Positions 36,153 to 44,204 are shown, counted from the stretch's first letter. The stretch: DNA of 64,000 nucleotides from Actinomadura spongiicola (GCF_003432485.1 NZ_QVNQ01000001.1:62001-126000), one strand, 5' to 3'. Numbers and translations: made by a program. The notes: generated from the sequence alone by a model not told the origin.

Positions 36153-36383
36153 ATGCCACAGACACCGACCAGTCATGAGGCTGAAGAGAGCAAGCGCGCC
36201 CTTCAGGAGGAGTTCCCCGGCTGGTCCTTCATCTTCAGCAGCGCGGGCCGCTGGTGGGCCATGAAGGACCTGGAGCGAGACGAGCGCGGACGACTCGTCA
36301 AGCGCGGGGCCGTGAGCGACCTGGACGCAGACACCGCCGATGAGTTGCGCGCCGAGTTGCGCAGGGTGGCGGTGGTCTCTTGA
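36153..36383 (+). CDS. Small hypothetical protein of the element
   Basis: A 76-residue acidic protein starting at ATG 36153 (MPQTPTSHEAEESKRALQEE). It contains FPGWSFIFSSAGRWWAMKDL, a pattern seen in short proteins of actinomycete integrative elements and conjugative plasmids. Function is not known. It follows the XRE-TPR gene by 80 bp on the same strand. Confidence 0.65.
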   Translation: MPQTPTSHEAEESKRALQEEFPGWSFIFSSAGRWWAMKDLERDERGRLVKRGAVSDLDADTADELRAELRRVAVVS

Positions 36384-36757
36384 CCGGGGCGGCGGCACGG
36401 ACGGGGCGGTACTCCAGTCACGGGCCGTCGCCCCTTGCTCGGCAGCGCGCCGGGCGTGTGAAGACGTGGGCGCGTGCCGCGGGCCGGTCGGGGCCGTGGT
36501 GCGCGTCCACACCAGAGGGGGGCCGCGCGGCCCGGGGCCTTCCCCATTCAGCCCCGGGCCGTGCGGACAACAGCAGGCGGCCAATGCCGGATGGCGCGGC
36601 CGCCCGTGGGGAGGCCGTACGCGCACCGGGGGGCGTGTGTGCGGCCTCCCCTTCCAACCAGCGGCCGCGGGTCGCTGGTGAAGTCGAGGCGGCCCCGGCT
36701 CCGTGCGCCAACACGGAGGGGATCCGGGGCCTTGATCGGATGGAGGTCCGATCCGAG
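36384..36757 (+). other. GC-rich gap before the next small gene
   Basis: The frame of the following gene stays open across this stretch, but codon bias and lack of a start with a ribosome-binding site argue against coding. No hairpin or repeat stands out. Confidence 0.4.
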
Positions 36758-37216
36758 ATGACGGTATCCGACGTGCCGCCGCTGGGGTGGCCAGACACCG
36801 ACCCTGACCTTGTGGTCGCTGAGTTCGCCCGGGTGTTCCCCGATGCCCTGGTGTGGTTCGGGGAGTTCACCGGTTCGTTGTGGGCGCTGGTGCGCGACCA
36901 GTCCGGCCGGTGCCTGCTGCTGGAGGGCAAGACCCCCGCTCAGCTAAGTTCCCGGGTCCGTAAGACCACCGCGCCGTCTCGGCGGCCGGTGCCCGTTGGC
37001 CGGACGGCCCGCCACCGTCCCGCGTCGACGGGCCCGGCGCCGGGGCGGCGCGGTGCCGACGCGGGCGCGGCGGCTCGGCCCGTTCCTCATCCCCCGAACG
37101 GTCACCACGCCGCCGCGCCCGCCCACCACGCGCCTGCCCACCACGCGGGCGGCGGCCGCCGCGGCGGCTGGTGGCGGGCGCTGGTGGCGCGCGTCGCCGC
37201 AGGGCAGGGCTGGTGA
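36758..37216 (+). CDS. Small hypothetical protein with low-complexity tail
   Basis: A 152-residue protein beginning MTVSDVPPLGW; ATG 36758 has GGAGG about 11 bases upstream, better than ATG 36740. Residues 1-65 form a compact part (PDLVVAEFARVFPDALVWFG, then TGSLWALVRD). The rest is Pro/Ala/His/Arg-rich and ends RRGGWWRALVARVAAGQGW. Its first part resembles the preceding 76-residue protein's W-rich pattern. No family is recognised. The stop overlaps the next start. Confidence 0.6.
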   Translation: MTVSDVPPLGWPDTDPDLVVAEFARVFPDALVWFGEFTGSLWALVRDQSGRCLLLEGKTPAQLSSRVRKTTAPSRRPVPVGRTARHRPASTGPAPGRRGADAGAAARPVPHPPNGHHAAAPAHHAPAHHAGGGRRGGWWRALVARVAAGQGW

Positions 37217-37440
37217 CGGGGCGGCTCGGTGACGCCGAGCGGCTCGCGGTCATGGAACGTCAGATCGAGCGGCTTACGGCGACGGTGAACGACCTTCAGG
37301 CGGCGCTGTGCGCGGCCTACCTCGCGGCGGCCGCGCCGTGGTGGTCCGGACGTGGGGACGGATGTGGGGACGGATGTGGGGACGAGCGCGGGGAAAGGCG
37401 GCCGCCCTGGGTGCGGCCGGTGACCACGAGGGACACATGA
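37213..37440 (+). CDS. Small hypothetical protein
   Basis: A 75-residue protein from GTG 37213, overlapping the previous stop by four bases. A short coiled-coil helix (ERLAVMERQIERLTATVNDL) is followed by a WW pair and a repetitive GDGCGDGCGDE stretch encoded by short tandem GGGGACGGATGT repeats. Coupling to both neighbours supports translation. No function can be given. Confidence 0.55.
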   Translation: MTGRLGDAERLAVMERQIERLTATVNDLQAALCAAYLAAAAPWWSGRGDGCGDGCGDERGERRPPWVRPVTTRDT

Positions 37441-37643
37441 ACCTGCTGACCATGACCAAGACGCCCGATGAGATCTACATCGTCTACGCCGTGCGGGACG
37501 GCGAGGAACGGCCGGTGGGGACGTTCCACCAGGAGAACGGCGACTGGTGGACGGGCTACTACGCCAACGGCACGCGGCGGCGGCTGTGGGTGCCGCGTGG
37601 TGGTCCCGAGGAGGTGACGCGGCGGCTGTTCGGCGGCCGCTGA
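37437..37643 (+). CDS. Small hypothetical protein
   Basis: A 68-residue protein (MNLLTMTKTPDEIYIVYAV, later GTFHQENGDWWTGYYANGTR). ATG 37437 overlaps the previous stop (ATGA). It is beta-rich by pattern and ends in TRRLFGGR. Similar short proteins occur in actinomycete integrative elements. It is the last gene of the element's left operon. Confidence 0.62.
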   Translation: MNLLTMTKTPDEIYIVYAVRDGEERPVGTFHQENGDWWTGYYANGTRRRLWVPRGGPEEVTRRLFGGR

Positions 37644-38127
37644 CGCGCCGTTCTCGGCGAGAACGCGGGACGGACCGGTACGCAACCCTCGGCGGGGAAC
37701 CGGTCCGTCCCGTGTAACGTTTCTAGCCCTGTGACCTGCGGGGAAGCGATTCCCCAGGGTGGGGAAGCGCTGAGATCCCCGCTACGCCCCGCTGGGTCCT
37801 CGCACCCTTGCCCGCAGCGTGTTCGCCCTGGTCAGGCCGGTTTAGCGGCCCACAGGCCCGGAATCTCCAGACCCGTACAGACAGCGAGCACCAGCATTCT
37901 CCCGGTGCTCCTCCCCACCGGTGGGGAGTCTCTCCCCACCCCTGGCGCCCGTCTGGGCGCTCGTGTGCGCTGGTGTGGCGGCCGCGCGAGGCACCGACCA
38001 GGAAGAACCTCGCGCGGCCGCCGCTGGTCGTCCAGGACGGGCCAGACCGGACGGCCAGCGGACCGGCGCCGCGCCGGGTCCTGGACCTCGGGAGACCCGC
38101 GCGGCGGCCGGTGCCGGTGCGGCCGCG
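37644..38127. other. Intergenic region between convergent blocks of the element
   Basis: About 480 bp with no convincing gene. It has several short inverted repeats of GGGGAAGC/GGTTCCCC and GGTGGGGAG/CTCCCCACC type near 37738-37760 and 37915-37940. They could be terminators between the converging left and right operons, or recognition sites. No T-runs. Confidence 0.45.
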
Positions 38128-38565
38128 CTAGGCGCCCGGGTCGGTCGGCTGGTCGGCGTCGAGCCGCTCTCGGCGCACGCTGCCCACCGTCTTGTGGTCG
38201 GCTCCCACCGTCTTGGCGATCACGCGGTCCGACCGCGACGGGTCGGCGGCCAGCTCCTCGGCGATCCGGGCGCGGACGTTCGCGCGTCCCTGCGGCGCGG
38301 ACGGGCCCTCCTGGTCGCCCGGGTCGCCCGGGTCGCCCTCGGCCTGTCCGGTGTCGGGCGGCTCGGCGTCGGCCCCGGGCGCGGCCGCCTGGTCGCCGTC
38401 CTCGGCGGCCGCGGTCGGCTCGACGGGTTCGGCCCAGCCGTAGCGCTGCCACTCCCGCGCGAGGCGGGCCGGGACGGTCAGGACCTGTCCGCCGTAGTGG
38501 TGGCCGGTGTCGGTGACGATCTGGCGCCCGTCGCGGACACGGACGCTCACACGCTCGGCGGTCAT
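38128..38565 (-). CDS. Phage head-region protein with HTH-like C-terminus
   Basis: A 145-residue protein. Residues 1-50 (VSVRVRDGRQIVTDTGHHYG...VPARLAREWQRYGWAEPV) match the small proteins often encoded right after the capsid gene in actinophages. The middle is Asp/Pro/Gly-rich linker. The end (ARIAEELAADPSRSDRVIAK, then TVGADHKTVGSVRRE) looks like a ParB-like helix-turn-helix. The ATG overlaps the capsid stop. The fusion of a head protein with a DNA-binding helix is odd. The exact role is unknown. Confidence 0.7.
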   Translation of the reverse strand: MTAERVSVRVRDGRQIVTDTGHHYGGQVLTVPARLAREWQRYGWAEPVEPTAAAEDGDQAAAPGADAEPPDTGQAEGDPGDPGDQEGPSAPQGRANVRARIAEELAADPSRSDRVIAKTVGADHKTVGSVRRERLDADQPTDPGA

Positions 38566-39464
38566 GCGGGCAGCACCCCCAGGATACGGACGACAGCGGC
38601 AGGGTTGGGCAGCACCTCATCAGCGCGCAGCGTGACGCGCACGGCGGTGCGGTCGGAGGAGAACGCGGCCGACTTATCGACCTTCACGTCGGCGTCCGCG
38701 CGGATCACGGCGCACACCTGATCGGCCTGGTAGACGTAGATGCTGTTGGCCGTGGTGGCGCTGCCCTGCGTCTCGGTCGTGGACAACTGGGAGGTCAGCC
38801 ACACCGGTACGCCCTGGATCGAGCGGCGCGGCCCCTCGGTCGGCGCCCCGGCGCCGTCCACCAGGACGGGTTTCGCTGACCCGCTGGTCTCCTTGATCTT
38901 GGTCAGCGCCCGCCAGTTCCGGGGGTGCATCACGATCGCGGTGCCCTCGGCGTCCTCCTCGGCGAGCATCCCCAGGGCATCGGCGAACGGGTCAAGGTTG
39001 GTCAGCGCGGCCCCGTTGGCGCCCATGCTCAACGTCTGGATGCCGGACTGATTCTTCAGGCCCCGGATCTCCGGCGCGGTACCCGACCCCTCGAAGAACG
39101 ACCAGTCGAGCTTGAGCGCGACCGCCCGCGCGAGGTTGGTCGCCAGGACGTCTTGGGCGTCGGGTTGGGAGTCGTCCACCAGTTCGTTACTGGCGTAGGT
39201 CAACGCGGCCAGCTTGCGCGGGACCGCGGTCACGACATCGGCGTTCGGGTCGGTGGGCGTGATCTCGGTGCCCTCGGCCGTCCAGTTCGCCACCGCGTCA
39301 CTCAGGACGCGAGGCACGGCCAGCCGGGCCGACGTGGTCGAGATCCGCCGGAAACCCGAATCCAGGCCCACCGACATGGAGGCGAGACGATCGAAGAAGT
39401 AGGCGGCGGCCTCGGTCGGGGCGAACGACCCGCCCGCCGTGCCGCTGGTGGTCAACCAGCTCAC
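38562..39464 (-). CDS. HK97-type major capsid protein
   Basis: A 300-residue protein starting at GTG 39464, which has GGGAGG at ideal spacing; the frame is open further to 39509. It shows HK97-fold segments: GGSFAPTEAAAYFFDRLA, the A-domain pattern VPRKLAALTYASNELVDDS, the SFFEGSG loop, and IVMHPRNWRALTKIK with GVPVWLTSQL near the end. There is no long N-terminal delta region; the scaffold-like protein is separate and upstream. It should form icosahedral shells. No portal or terminase gene accompanies it. Confidence 0.88.
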   Translation of the reverse strand: MSWLTTSGTAGGSFAPTEAAAYFFDRLASMSVGLDSGFRRISTTSARLAVPRVLSDAVANWTAEGTEITPTDPNADVVTAVPRKLAALTYASNELVDDSQPDAQDVLATNLARAVALKLDWSFFEGSGTAPEIRGLKNQSGIQTLSMGANGAALTNLDPFADALGMLAEEDAEGTAIVMHPRNWRALTKIKETSGSAKPVLVDGAGAPTEGPRRSIQGVPVWLTSQLSTTETQGSATTANSIYVYQADQVCAVIRADADVKVDKSAAFSSDRTAVRVTLRADEVLPNPAAVVRILGVLPA

Positions 39465-39604
39465 AGGGTCCTCCCGTGGAAGCGGCATCAGGTGATGCGG
39501 CGCGGCCACGGGCCGGGCGCCGTTCGCCCACGGGGCGGACTGGTCCGCGGGGGCGGGCCACAGGCCCGCGGCTCCCCACGTCCACGATCAGGCTACCTCG
39601 CGTT

Positions 39605-40204
39605 TCATCGCTGGTCGAAGATCGCTCCCATCCGTTCGGCCCCGCCACGCGTCCCACGGGTGCCCTGGTCGAAGGACATGAACGTGCCCAGGTGCGGCTT
39701 ACGCCGGATCAGGTCGCCGATCGCGTTCTGTACCTTGCGCTGGTCCACCTGCCCGTCATCGCCGAGCAACTCCTCAAGCTCGACGCCGAACGCCCACAGG
39801 TCGGCGCCGTCGTTCAGCCGGGCCCGCCCGGGGGTGACGGCGATCCGTTCGGCCTCGGCGCGCTGCATCGTGGCGACCCTCTCCCGGAGCTGGTCGCGTT
39901 CGGCCTCGGTCTCGCGGAGCTGCGTGCGGTACCGCGCGGCCTCCCGGGACGCGCGGCCGCCCTCGCCCGTCTCGCCACCCTCTGCGGCCTCGGCGCCGCC
40001 CTCGCGACCGGCACCCCCGCCGGTGCCCGTGCCGGTGCCCTCGGCGCCGCCGGTCGGCGCCGAGCCGGGCGCCGCGGGCGCGCCGGTCGCGCCCTGGCCC
40101 TCGCTCGCCGAGCTCGGCGCCGCCGGCGCCGTCCCGGCGGTCGCGCCGCCCTGGTCCTGGCCCTCGGTGGCGGCCGCGGCCGCGCCGGTGTTCCTGGTGG
40201 TCAT
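39605..40204 (-). CDS. Scaffold-like phage protein
   Basis: A 199-residue acidic protein starting at ATG 40204. The first 75 residues are Ala/Gly/Thr/Pro-rich low complexity. A coiled coil follows (YRTQLRETEAERDQLRERVA), then a C-terminal part with ALNDGADLWAFG-like and KPHLGTFMSFDQGTRG segments. This layout, directly upstream of a capsid gene, is that of capsid scaffolding or DUF4355-type proteins. The ATG overlaps the stop of the initiator gene upstream, so replication and capsid genes are on one message. Confidence 0.72.
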   Translation of the reverse strand: MTTRNTGAAAAATEGQDQGGATAGTAPAAPSSASEGQGATGAPAAPGSAPTGGAEGTGTGTGGGAGREGGAEAAEGGETGEGGRASREAARYRTQLRETEAERDQLRERVATMQRAEAERIAVTPGRARLNDGADLWAFGVELEELLGDDGQVDQRKVQNAIGDLIRRKPHLGTFMSFDQGTRGTRGGAERMGAIFDQR

Positions 40205-40902
40205 GTGCTCTTCCCTTCGCTGCGGTCGGCGCCCGCCGTGGGCGCCGCCTGGTCGGTGTTGAACCCGTGCGCTGCTGTGAACCGCGGCGGCGTCGGCGTC
40301 GGCAGGAACCGCGACGGGTTCCGGCGTATGCACGCCTCGACGTAGGCCAGCGTGTTCGACGTCCCGGGGCCGATCTGCCGGGCGACGGCGGCCGCGTGCT
40401 CGCGCGTCACCGTCCGCCCCGTGGTCTCGCCGAGGACGACGATGATCCGCTCAATCACCTGAGTGGTGGTCTGAGATGAGTTCTGACCAGGATCTGTCTT
40501 GTGGCTCTCTGTGAGCCCTCTCGCGGGCTCACGCTGCGCCCTCTGAGGGCTCACACTGCGCCCTCTCTGGGCTCTCTGTGAGCCCTCTACTGGGCTCTCT
40601 GTGAGCCCAGTCGGATCCCGCAGCACGTAACGCGTGCGCGCTCGCTTGGACCGGGCTAGCTCGATCGGGGGCCGGTGGCGAACGACCCAACCGGCTGCCT
40701 CCAGCGTGCTCAGGTGGCGCTTGACGGTCGCCTCACTTAGACCCGAACGTTCGGCGAGCTTGCTCAGGCTTGGGGAGTACTCCCCCGTCTCACATGTCCG
40801 CGCGTCCGCGTGGACCAGGAGCACGAGCGCGAGGTAACGGGCCAGCGGAGGGAGAGCAGAGGCCAAGACTGCGCGTTCGACGTCCCAGCGGCGGCCCTGC
40901 AC
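40201..40902 (-). CDS. Winged-helix replication initiator-like protein
   Basis: A 233-residue protein. Residues 10-90 form a helix-turn-helix of the replisome-organiser type (YSPSLSKLAERSGLSEATVK, then RHLSTLEAAGWVVRHRPP). The linker is encoded by a tandem array of GGGCTC/GAGCCC palindromes, which look like iterons. The C-terminal helices (ATGRTVTREHAAAVARQIG...) resemble the loader-binding part of phage initiator proteins. An origin inside the initiator gene is known in lambda-type phages and in several plasmids. It lies just downstream of the excisionase gene on the same strand. Confidence 0.75.
   Translation of the reverse strand: MQGRRWDVERAVLASALPPLARYLALVLLVHADARTCETGEYSPSLSKLAERSGLSEATVKRHLSTLEAAGWVVRHRPPIELARSKRARTRYVLRDPTGLTESPVEGSQRAQRGRSVSPQRAQREPARGLTESHKTDPGQNSSQTTTQVIERIIVVLGETTGRTVTREHAAAVARQIGPGTSNTLAYVEACIRRNPSRFLPTPTPPRFTAAHGFNTDQAAPTAGADRSEGKST
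40501..40610. repeat. Five iteron-like palindromic repeats inside the initiator gene
   Basis: Units about 22-24 bp long, with consensus GGGCTCnCnnTGnGCCCTCT, repeat five times. Two versions alternate: GGGCTCTCTGTGAGCCCTCT and GGGCTCACACTGCGCCCTCT. Each has GGGCTC/GAGCCC dyad symmetry. Spacing of about two helical turns fits binding of an initiator in phase on one DNA face, so this is the likely origin of the element. Confidence 0.65.
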
Positions 40903-40903
40903 G

Positions 40904-41116
40904 TCAGGCCGTCCCGTTCTCCAGGCCGAGCATTGCCAGAAGGCGCGCGGTCGGCACGACGATACGGCGCCCGATTCGAATCGTCGGGATATCGCCGCGG
41001 CGTGCGGCGTCGTAGGCCGCGGCGCGCGAAAGACCGATGATGCGCCCGGCGTCCGGCACCGTGAGTGTGGGCTGTAGCTGGGGATCGGGAATCGGCATGG
41101 GGGCCTTTGTGGGCAT
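40904..41116 (-). CDS. xis: Excisionase / MerR-like helix-turn-helix protein
   Basis: A 70-residue protein from ATG 41116. It has the DNA-binding fold of excisionases: LTVPDAGRIIGLSRAAAYDA, then ARRGDIPTIRIGRRIVVPT. This is the usual helix-turn-helix-17 pattern with the wing RIGRR. It should bend DNA at attachment sites and favour excision by the integrase of the same element. It precedes the initiator gene on the minus strand and diverges from the XRE-integrase pair. Confidence 0.85.
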   Translation of the reverse strand: MPTKAPMPIPDPQLQPTLTVPDAGRIIGLSRAAAYDAARRGDIPTIRIGRRIVVPTARLLAMLGLENGTA

Positions 41117-41229
41117 CGGCGCTCTTCCTAACAGGGATGCTGTCCATCCTGTGTGGACTTGATCTCTTCCGTTTAAGATCATTCCGTTAGGTGTCGCCCC
41201 GTGTCAATCAAGGCTGCTACTCTTCTTAT

Positions 41230-41712
41230 ATGGAAGAAATCCATGCTTCGAAGCGACACCGGAACGGCATCGGCGATACGGGCGCCTACGTCGCCGAGAA
41301 CGTCCGGCGGTTCCGCACTCTGCGTAACCTCTCCACGGCTCAGCTTGCCGAGCGACTGAGTGCAGCGGGCAGGCCGATCCTCGCGAACGGCATTACGAAG
41401 ATCGAGGCGGGGACGCGTCGGGTTGACGTTGATGACCTGGTGGCGCTGGCTGCCGTTCTCGGCGTCAACCCGTCGGCGCTTCTCTTCGTCCCGGAGGATG
41501 ACGCGAGCACGGCGATGTCCGTAACCGGCGCCGGTCGGTTCAGTTGTGAGGAAGTCTGGGACTGGGCGGACGGACGCGCGCCGCTCCGTGACCGTACGTT
41601 CTTCGATGAGCGTGAGGAGCGCGAGGAGTTCACGCGCTTCCAGCTCGACGCCCGCCCGCCGGGCCGCCGCGGCTACGAGCTCCCCGAGTGGCTCAAGGGT
41701 GATTCCCAGTGA
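41230..41712 (+). CDS. XRE-family regulator upstream of the integrase
   Basis: A 160-residue protein. Residues about 15-80 are a helix-turn-helix (LSTAQLAERLSAAGRPILAN, then GITKIEAGTRRVDVDDLVAL). The acidic C-terminus has no known fold. ATG 41230 lacks a ribosome-binding site, so translation may be leaderless or begin at GTG 41191. The stop overlaps the integrase start. It faces the excisionase gene and is the likely repressor or switch of integration versus excision. Confidence 0.85.
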   Translation: MEEIHASKRHRNGIGDTGAYVAENVRRFRTLRNLSTAQLAERLSAAGRPILANGITKIEAGTRRVDVDDLVALAAVLGVNPSALLFVPEDDASTAMSVTGAGRFSCEEVWDWADGRAPLRDRTFFDEREEREEFTRFQLDARPPGRRGYELPEWLKGDSQ

Positions 41713-43328
41713 AGGGGTTCGCGTTCAAGCGATGCGGGTGCCGCAACCCCGAGACGGGGAAGCCGTACGACACGAAGTGCCCGGACATCGAGAAGAAGAA
41801 CCACGGCTCATGGTGGGCGCGGTACGACGCGCCAGCCACCGCGGACGGTAGGCGCCGGCGGCCGCGGATCGGCCCTTTCAAGACCAAGAAGGAGGCCGAG
41901 AACGCGCTGGCCGAGGCGCTGGCGAAGGTCGGTAAGCGTGGCCACACGGCGGACCACGCGCTGAAGGTCGGCCCGTACCTTGACCGGTGGCTCGCGGGCA
42001 AGGTGGACCTGAAGGACTCCACGCGCGAAAGCTATGTGGAGGCCGTGAACCTGTACCTGAAGCCGGGCCTTGGGCACCTCCGCCTGGTCGACTTGCGCGA
42101 CTACCACGCCAGCGAGCTCTACGCCGAAATGGCGGTGATCAACCGGCCGTTGCCGGACGGCGAGAAGCCGAGCGAGCTCATGCGGCGGCTGGTGGCTGCG
42201 CGCGCCGATTCGGTGAAGAAGACACTCGCCGAGGGGGAGAAGCGCGGGAAGAAGTCGACAAAGCCGCTGTCTCCTGCGCGGATCAAGCGCGTGCATGCCG
42301 TGCTGAGTTCGGCCCTGGGGAGCGCGGTCAAGAAGTCCAAGCTGCTCGACTACAACCCCGTGGAGAACGTCGAATTGCCGCGCGGTCCGCGGCCTAAGCC
42401 GCTCGTGTGGACGGCCGGACGGGTCGCCCGGTGGGAGAAGACCGGAAAGGCGCCGAGTCCGGTCATGGTGTGGACACCCGACCAGACCGGCGCGTTCCTC
42501 GACTTCGCCACGGCGATCGAGGAACGGTTCTACGCGCTGTTCCACCTGGTGGCGTTCCGAGGCCTGCGCCGTGCCGAGGTGGCCGGACTACCGCGCGCCG
42601 AGCGAGACCGAGACGCGGGCACGATCACGATCCGCGAGACGCGCCCGGATGACGACCTGGACCCTGACGACGCCAAGTCGGAGAGCGGCGAGCGAGCCAT
42701 CACGCTCGACGCGGGGACGGCCGAGGTCCTGGACGAATGGGAAGACCTGCAGGACGCCGAGCGGCGCGCGGGCGGGGACCTGTGGGAGGACAACGGCCTG
42801 ATGTTTACGCGCGAGGACGGTTCGGCGCTCCGGCCGGAATGGATCTCCCAACGATTCGAAGCGATCATCGAGCGGTACGCCACGATCCGCCAGCGGTACG
42901 CGGACGGGTGGACGGTTGCCGAGATCGCCAAGCGTCACCGCGTCCCCGCCGAGGCGGTGCGCGTGGCGCTCGACGGCGGCCCGCTACCGCCGATCCGGTT
43001 CCACGATCTCAGGCACGGCGCGGCGACGCTGAGCCTCGCGGCCGGTGTCGACATGAAGATCATCAGTGAGACGCTCGGCCACTCGCGGTCCAGCTTCACC
43101 GCGGACGTCTACACGTCGGTCATCCCGCAAGTGGCGAAAGCGGCGGCCGAAGCAACGGCTACGGTCGTTCCCCGCCGGACCGGACCCACAATGGACCCAC
43201 AAGACGAGTCCAGCGCGCTCGCCGAAGTCATCGACTTCCGCGAACGCGCTGGTCAGAGAGCGGAGGATCGGGGATTTGAACCCCGGATGGGCGTAAACCC
43301 AAACCGCATTAGCAGTGCGGCGCCATAG
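41709..43328 (+). CDS. int: Tyrosine site-specific integrase
   Basis: A 539-residue integrase. The N-terminal arm-binding part includes cysteines and KTKKEAENALAEALAKVG, then a SAM-like core-binding domain (about residues 90-215). The catalytic domain has R in RGLRRAEVAGL, HDLRHGAATL, LGHSRSSF and the tyrosine in TADVYTSV. GTG 41709 overlaps the XRE stop. The gene runs through the att core: the last 24 or so residues are encoded by the tRNA-Ser sequence in antisense, so the protein end depends on whether the element is integrated. Confidence 0.95.
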   Translation: MKGFAFKRCGCRNPETGKPYDTKCPDIEKKNHGSWWARYDAPATADGRRRRPRIGPFKTKKEAENALAEALAKVGKRGHTADHALKVGPYLDRWLAGKVDLKDSTRESYVEAVNLYLKPGLGHLRLVDLRDYHASELYAEMAVINRPLPDGEKPSELMRRLVAARADSVKKTLAEGEKRGKKSTKPLSPARIKRVHAVLSSALGSAVKKSKLLDYNPVENVELPRGPRPKPLVWTAGRVARWEKTGKAPSPVMVWTPDQTGAFLDFATAIEERFYALFHLVAFRGLRRAEVAGLPRAERDRDAGTITIRETRPDDDLDPDDAKSESGERAITLDAGTAEVLDEWEDLQDAERRAGGDLWEDNGLMFTREDGSALRPEWISQRFEAIIERYATIRQRYADGWTVAEIAKRHRVPAEAVRVALDGGPLPPIRFHDLRHGAATLSLAAGVDMKIISETLGHSRSSFTADVYTSVIPQVAKAAAEATATVVPRRTGPTMDPQDESSALAEVIDFRERAGQRAEDRGFEPRMGVNPNRISSAAP

Positions 43329-43349
43329 ACCGGACTAGGCGAATCCTCC
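43261..43349 (-). tRNA. tRNA-Ser(GCT)
   Basis: 89 nt. The acceptor stem GGAGGAT pairs with ATCCTCC, with discriminator G and no encoded CCA. The anticodon loop CTGCTAA gives anticodon GCT, and a long variable arm (TTTGGGTTTACGCCCA region) marks class II. The T-loop is GGTTCAAATCC. The 3' 56 nt are duplicated at 34532-34587 as an attachment site, and the gene remains complete after integration. Confidence 0.95.
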
Positions 43350-43503
43350 AGTGCCGTCAGGCCTAGACAGGCTACCGGTTCGGCGTACCAACCGGCAAAG
43401 TCCAAGCTGCGGGTCCCAGAAGCATAGTCGGAGACCCCGCCACTAGGCGACGGCGACGAGCCGGCGTTCCGCTCCCGGGGCCGCGGGAGCGGACCGTCGA
43501 TGG

Positions 43504-43938
43504 TCAGCCGCCCAGGCGGAAGCCGTTGAAGCCGCAGGCGTCGGCAAGGTCGTTGCCGTGCCGCTGGATGTCGGCGACGTTGGGCTGTCCCATGGACGAG
43601 GTGTTGCCGGAGCTGAGGTTCCGCAGCATCTCGGCCGTCTTGTCGAGGTCGCCCGCGAACGCGGTCGCGGCGGTCTCGACGTCGCCACCGGCGTTCTGGC
43701 CCTCCGAGCGGACCTTGGCCGCCGTGTCGGAGAACTTCTGGGCGGTCGCCGAGGCGCCGCCGGACGACGTCATCGACATACTGCTGGTGGAGAAGCTCCG
43801 CAGCTCGCTCTCGATGTTCTTGCACGCCGTCGACTTCTTGCCTCCGGCAAGGGCGTCGACCGCCCCGCAGCCCGTGGAACCGAGCAACAAGCCACCGACG
43901 GCGAGAGCACCGATCAGCTTGGTGGCGGACATGCGCAT
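43504..43938 (-). CDS. Predicted lipoprotein
   Basis: A 144-residue protein with a lipoprotein signal: MRMSATKLIGALAVGGLLLG, then STGC, where the lipobox cysteine is residue 24. The mature part is Ser/Thr/Ala-rich and helical, with two more cysteines (TACKNIE and DACGFNG) that could pair. No domain is recognised. ATG 43938 has AGGAGAG at good spacing. It should be anchored to the outer face of the membrane. It lies between two tRNA genes outside the integrated elements. Confidence 0.82.
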   Translation of the reverse strand: MRMSATKLIGALAVGGLLLGSTGCGAVDALAGGKKSTACKNIESELRSFSTSSMSMTSSGGASATAQKFSDTAAKVRSEGQNAGGDVETAATAFAGDLDKTAEMLRNLSSGNTSSMGQPNVADIQRHGNDLADACGFNGFRLGG

Positions 43939-44124
43939 GTGGACTCTCCTTCAGGGGGGTGGGGCTTGAACGACAGGGACCCCCGTGGTCACTCCCGTCG
44001 CAATCACCCCTTTGGCGTACCTCGACCACAAAGGGTTCCGTGACACAGCTCACAGTTTGCGGGTCGCGCATCGGTCAATCGATTCGCGGTGAGGTCCGCG
44101 GAGCCGGTACAGTGATCCCGGCAA

Positions 44125-44197
44125 GCACCCGTAGCTCAACGGATAGAGCATCTGACTACGGATCAGAAGGTTAGGGGTTCGAATCCCTTCGGGTGCG
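44125..44197 (+). tRNA. tRNA-Arg(ACG)
   Basis: 73 nt. The acceptor stem GCACCCG pairs with CGGGTGC, the D-arm is AGCTCAACGGATAGAGC, the anticodon loop CTACGGA gives ACG, and the T-arm is AGGGGTTCGAATCCCT. It is followed at once by a strong hairpin. Part of its 3' end recurs at 45510-45539. Confidence 0.96.
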
Positions 44198-44204
44198 CCC
44201 ACCT

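Larger units (their letters stand above)
34532..43316 (+). mobile_element. 8.7-kb integrated element at tRNA-Ser, satellite-like
   Basis: Bounded by 56-bp direct repeats of the tRNA-Ser(GCT) 3' end. From left to right it holds an XRE-TPR regulator, four small proteins, an intergenic region, a minus-strand block (HTH-like head protein, HK97-type capsid, scaffold-like protein, replication initiator, excisionase) and a plus-strand pair (XRE protein, integrase). There is no terminase, portal, tail or lysis gene, so it cannot be a complete phage. Integrase, Xis, regulator, initiator and capsid without packaging genes fit a phage satellite; an integrative plasmid that picked up a capsid gene is the alternative. 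Confidence 0.88.

Noticed and set aside
38925..40262. 445-residue plus-strand frame over the capsid and scaffold genes
   Set aside because: Antisense shadow; the minus-strand genes have family matches, ribosome-binding sites and coupled starts.
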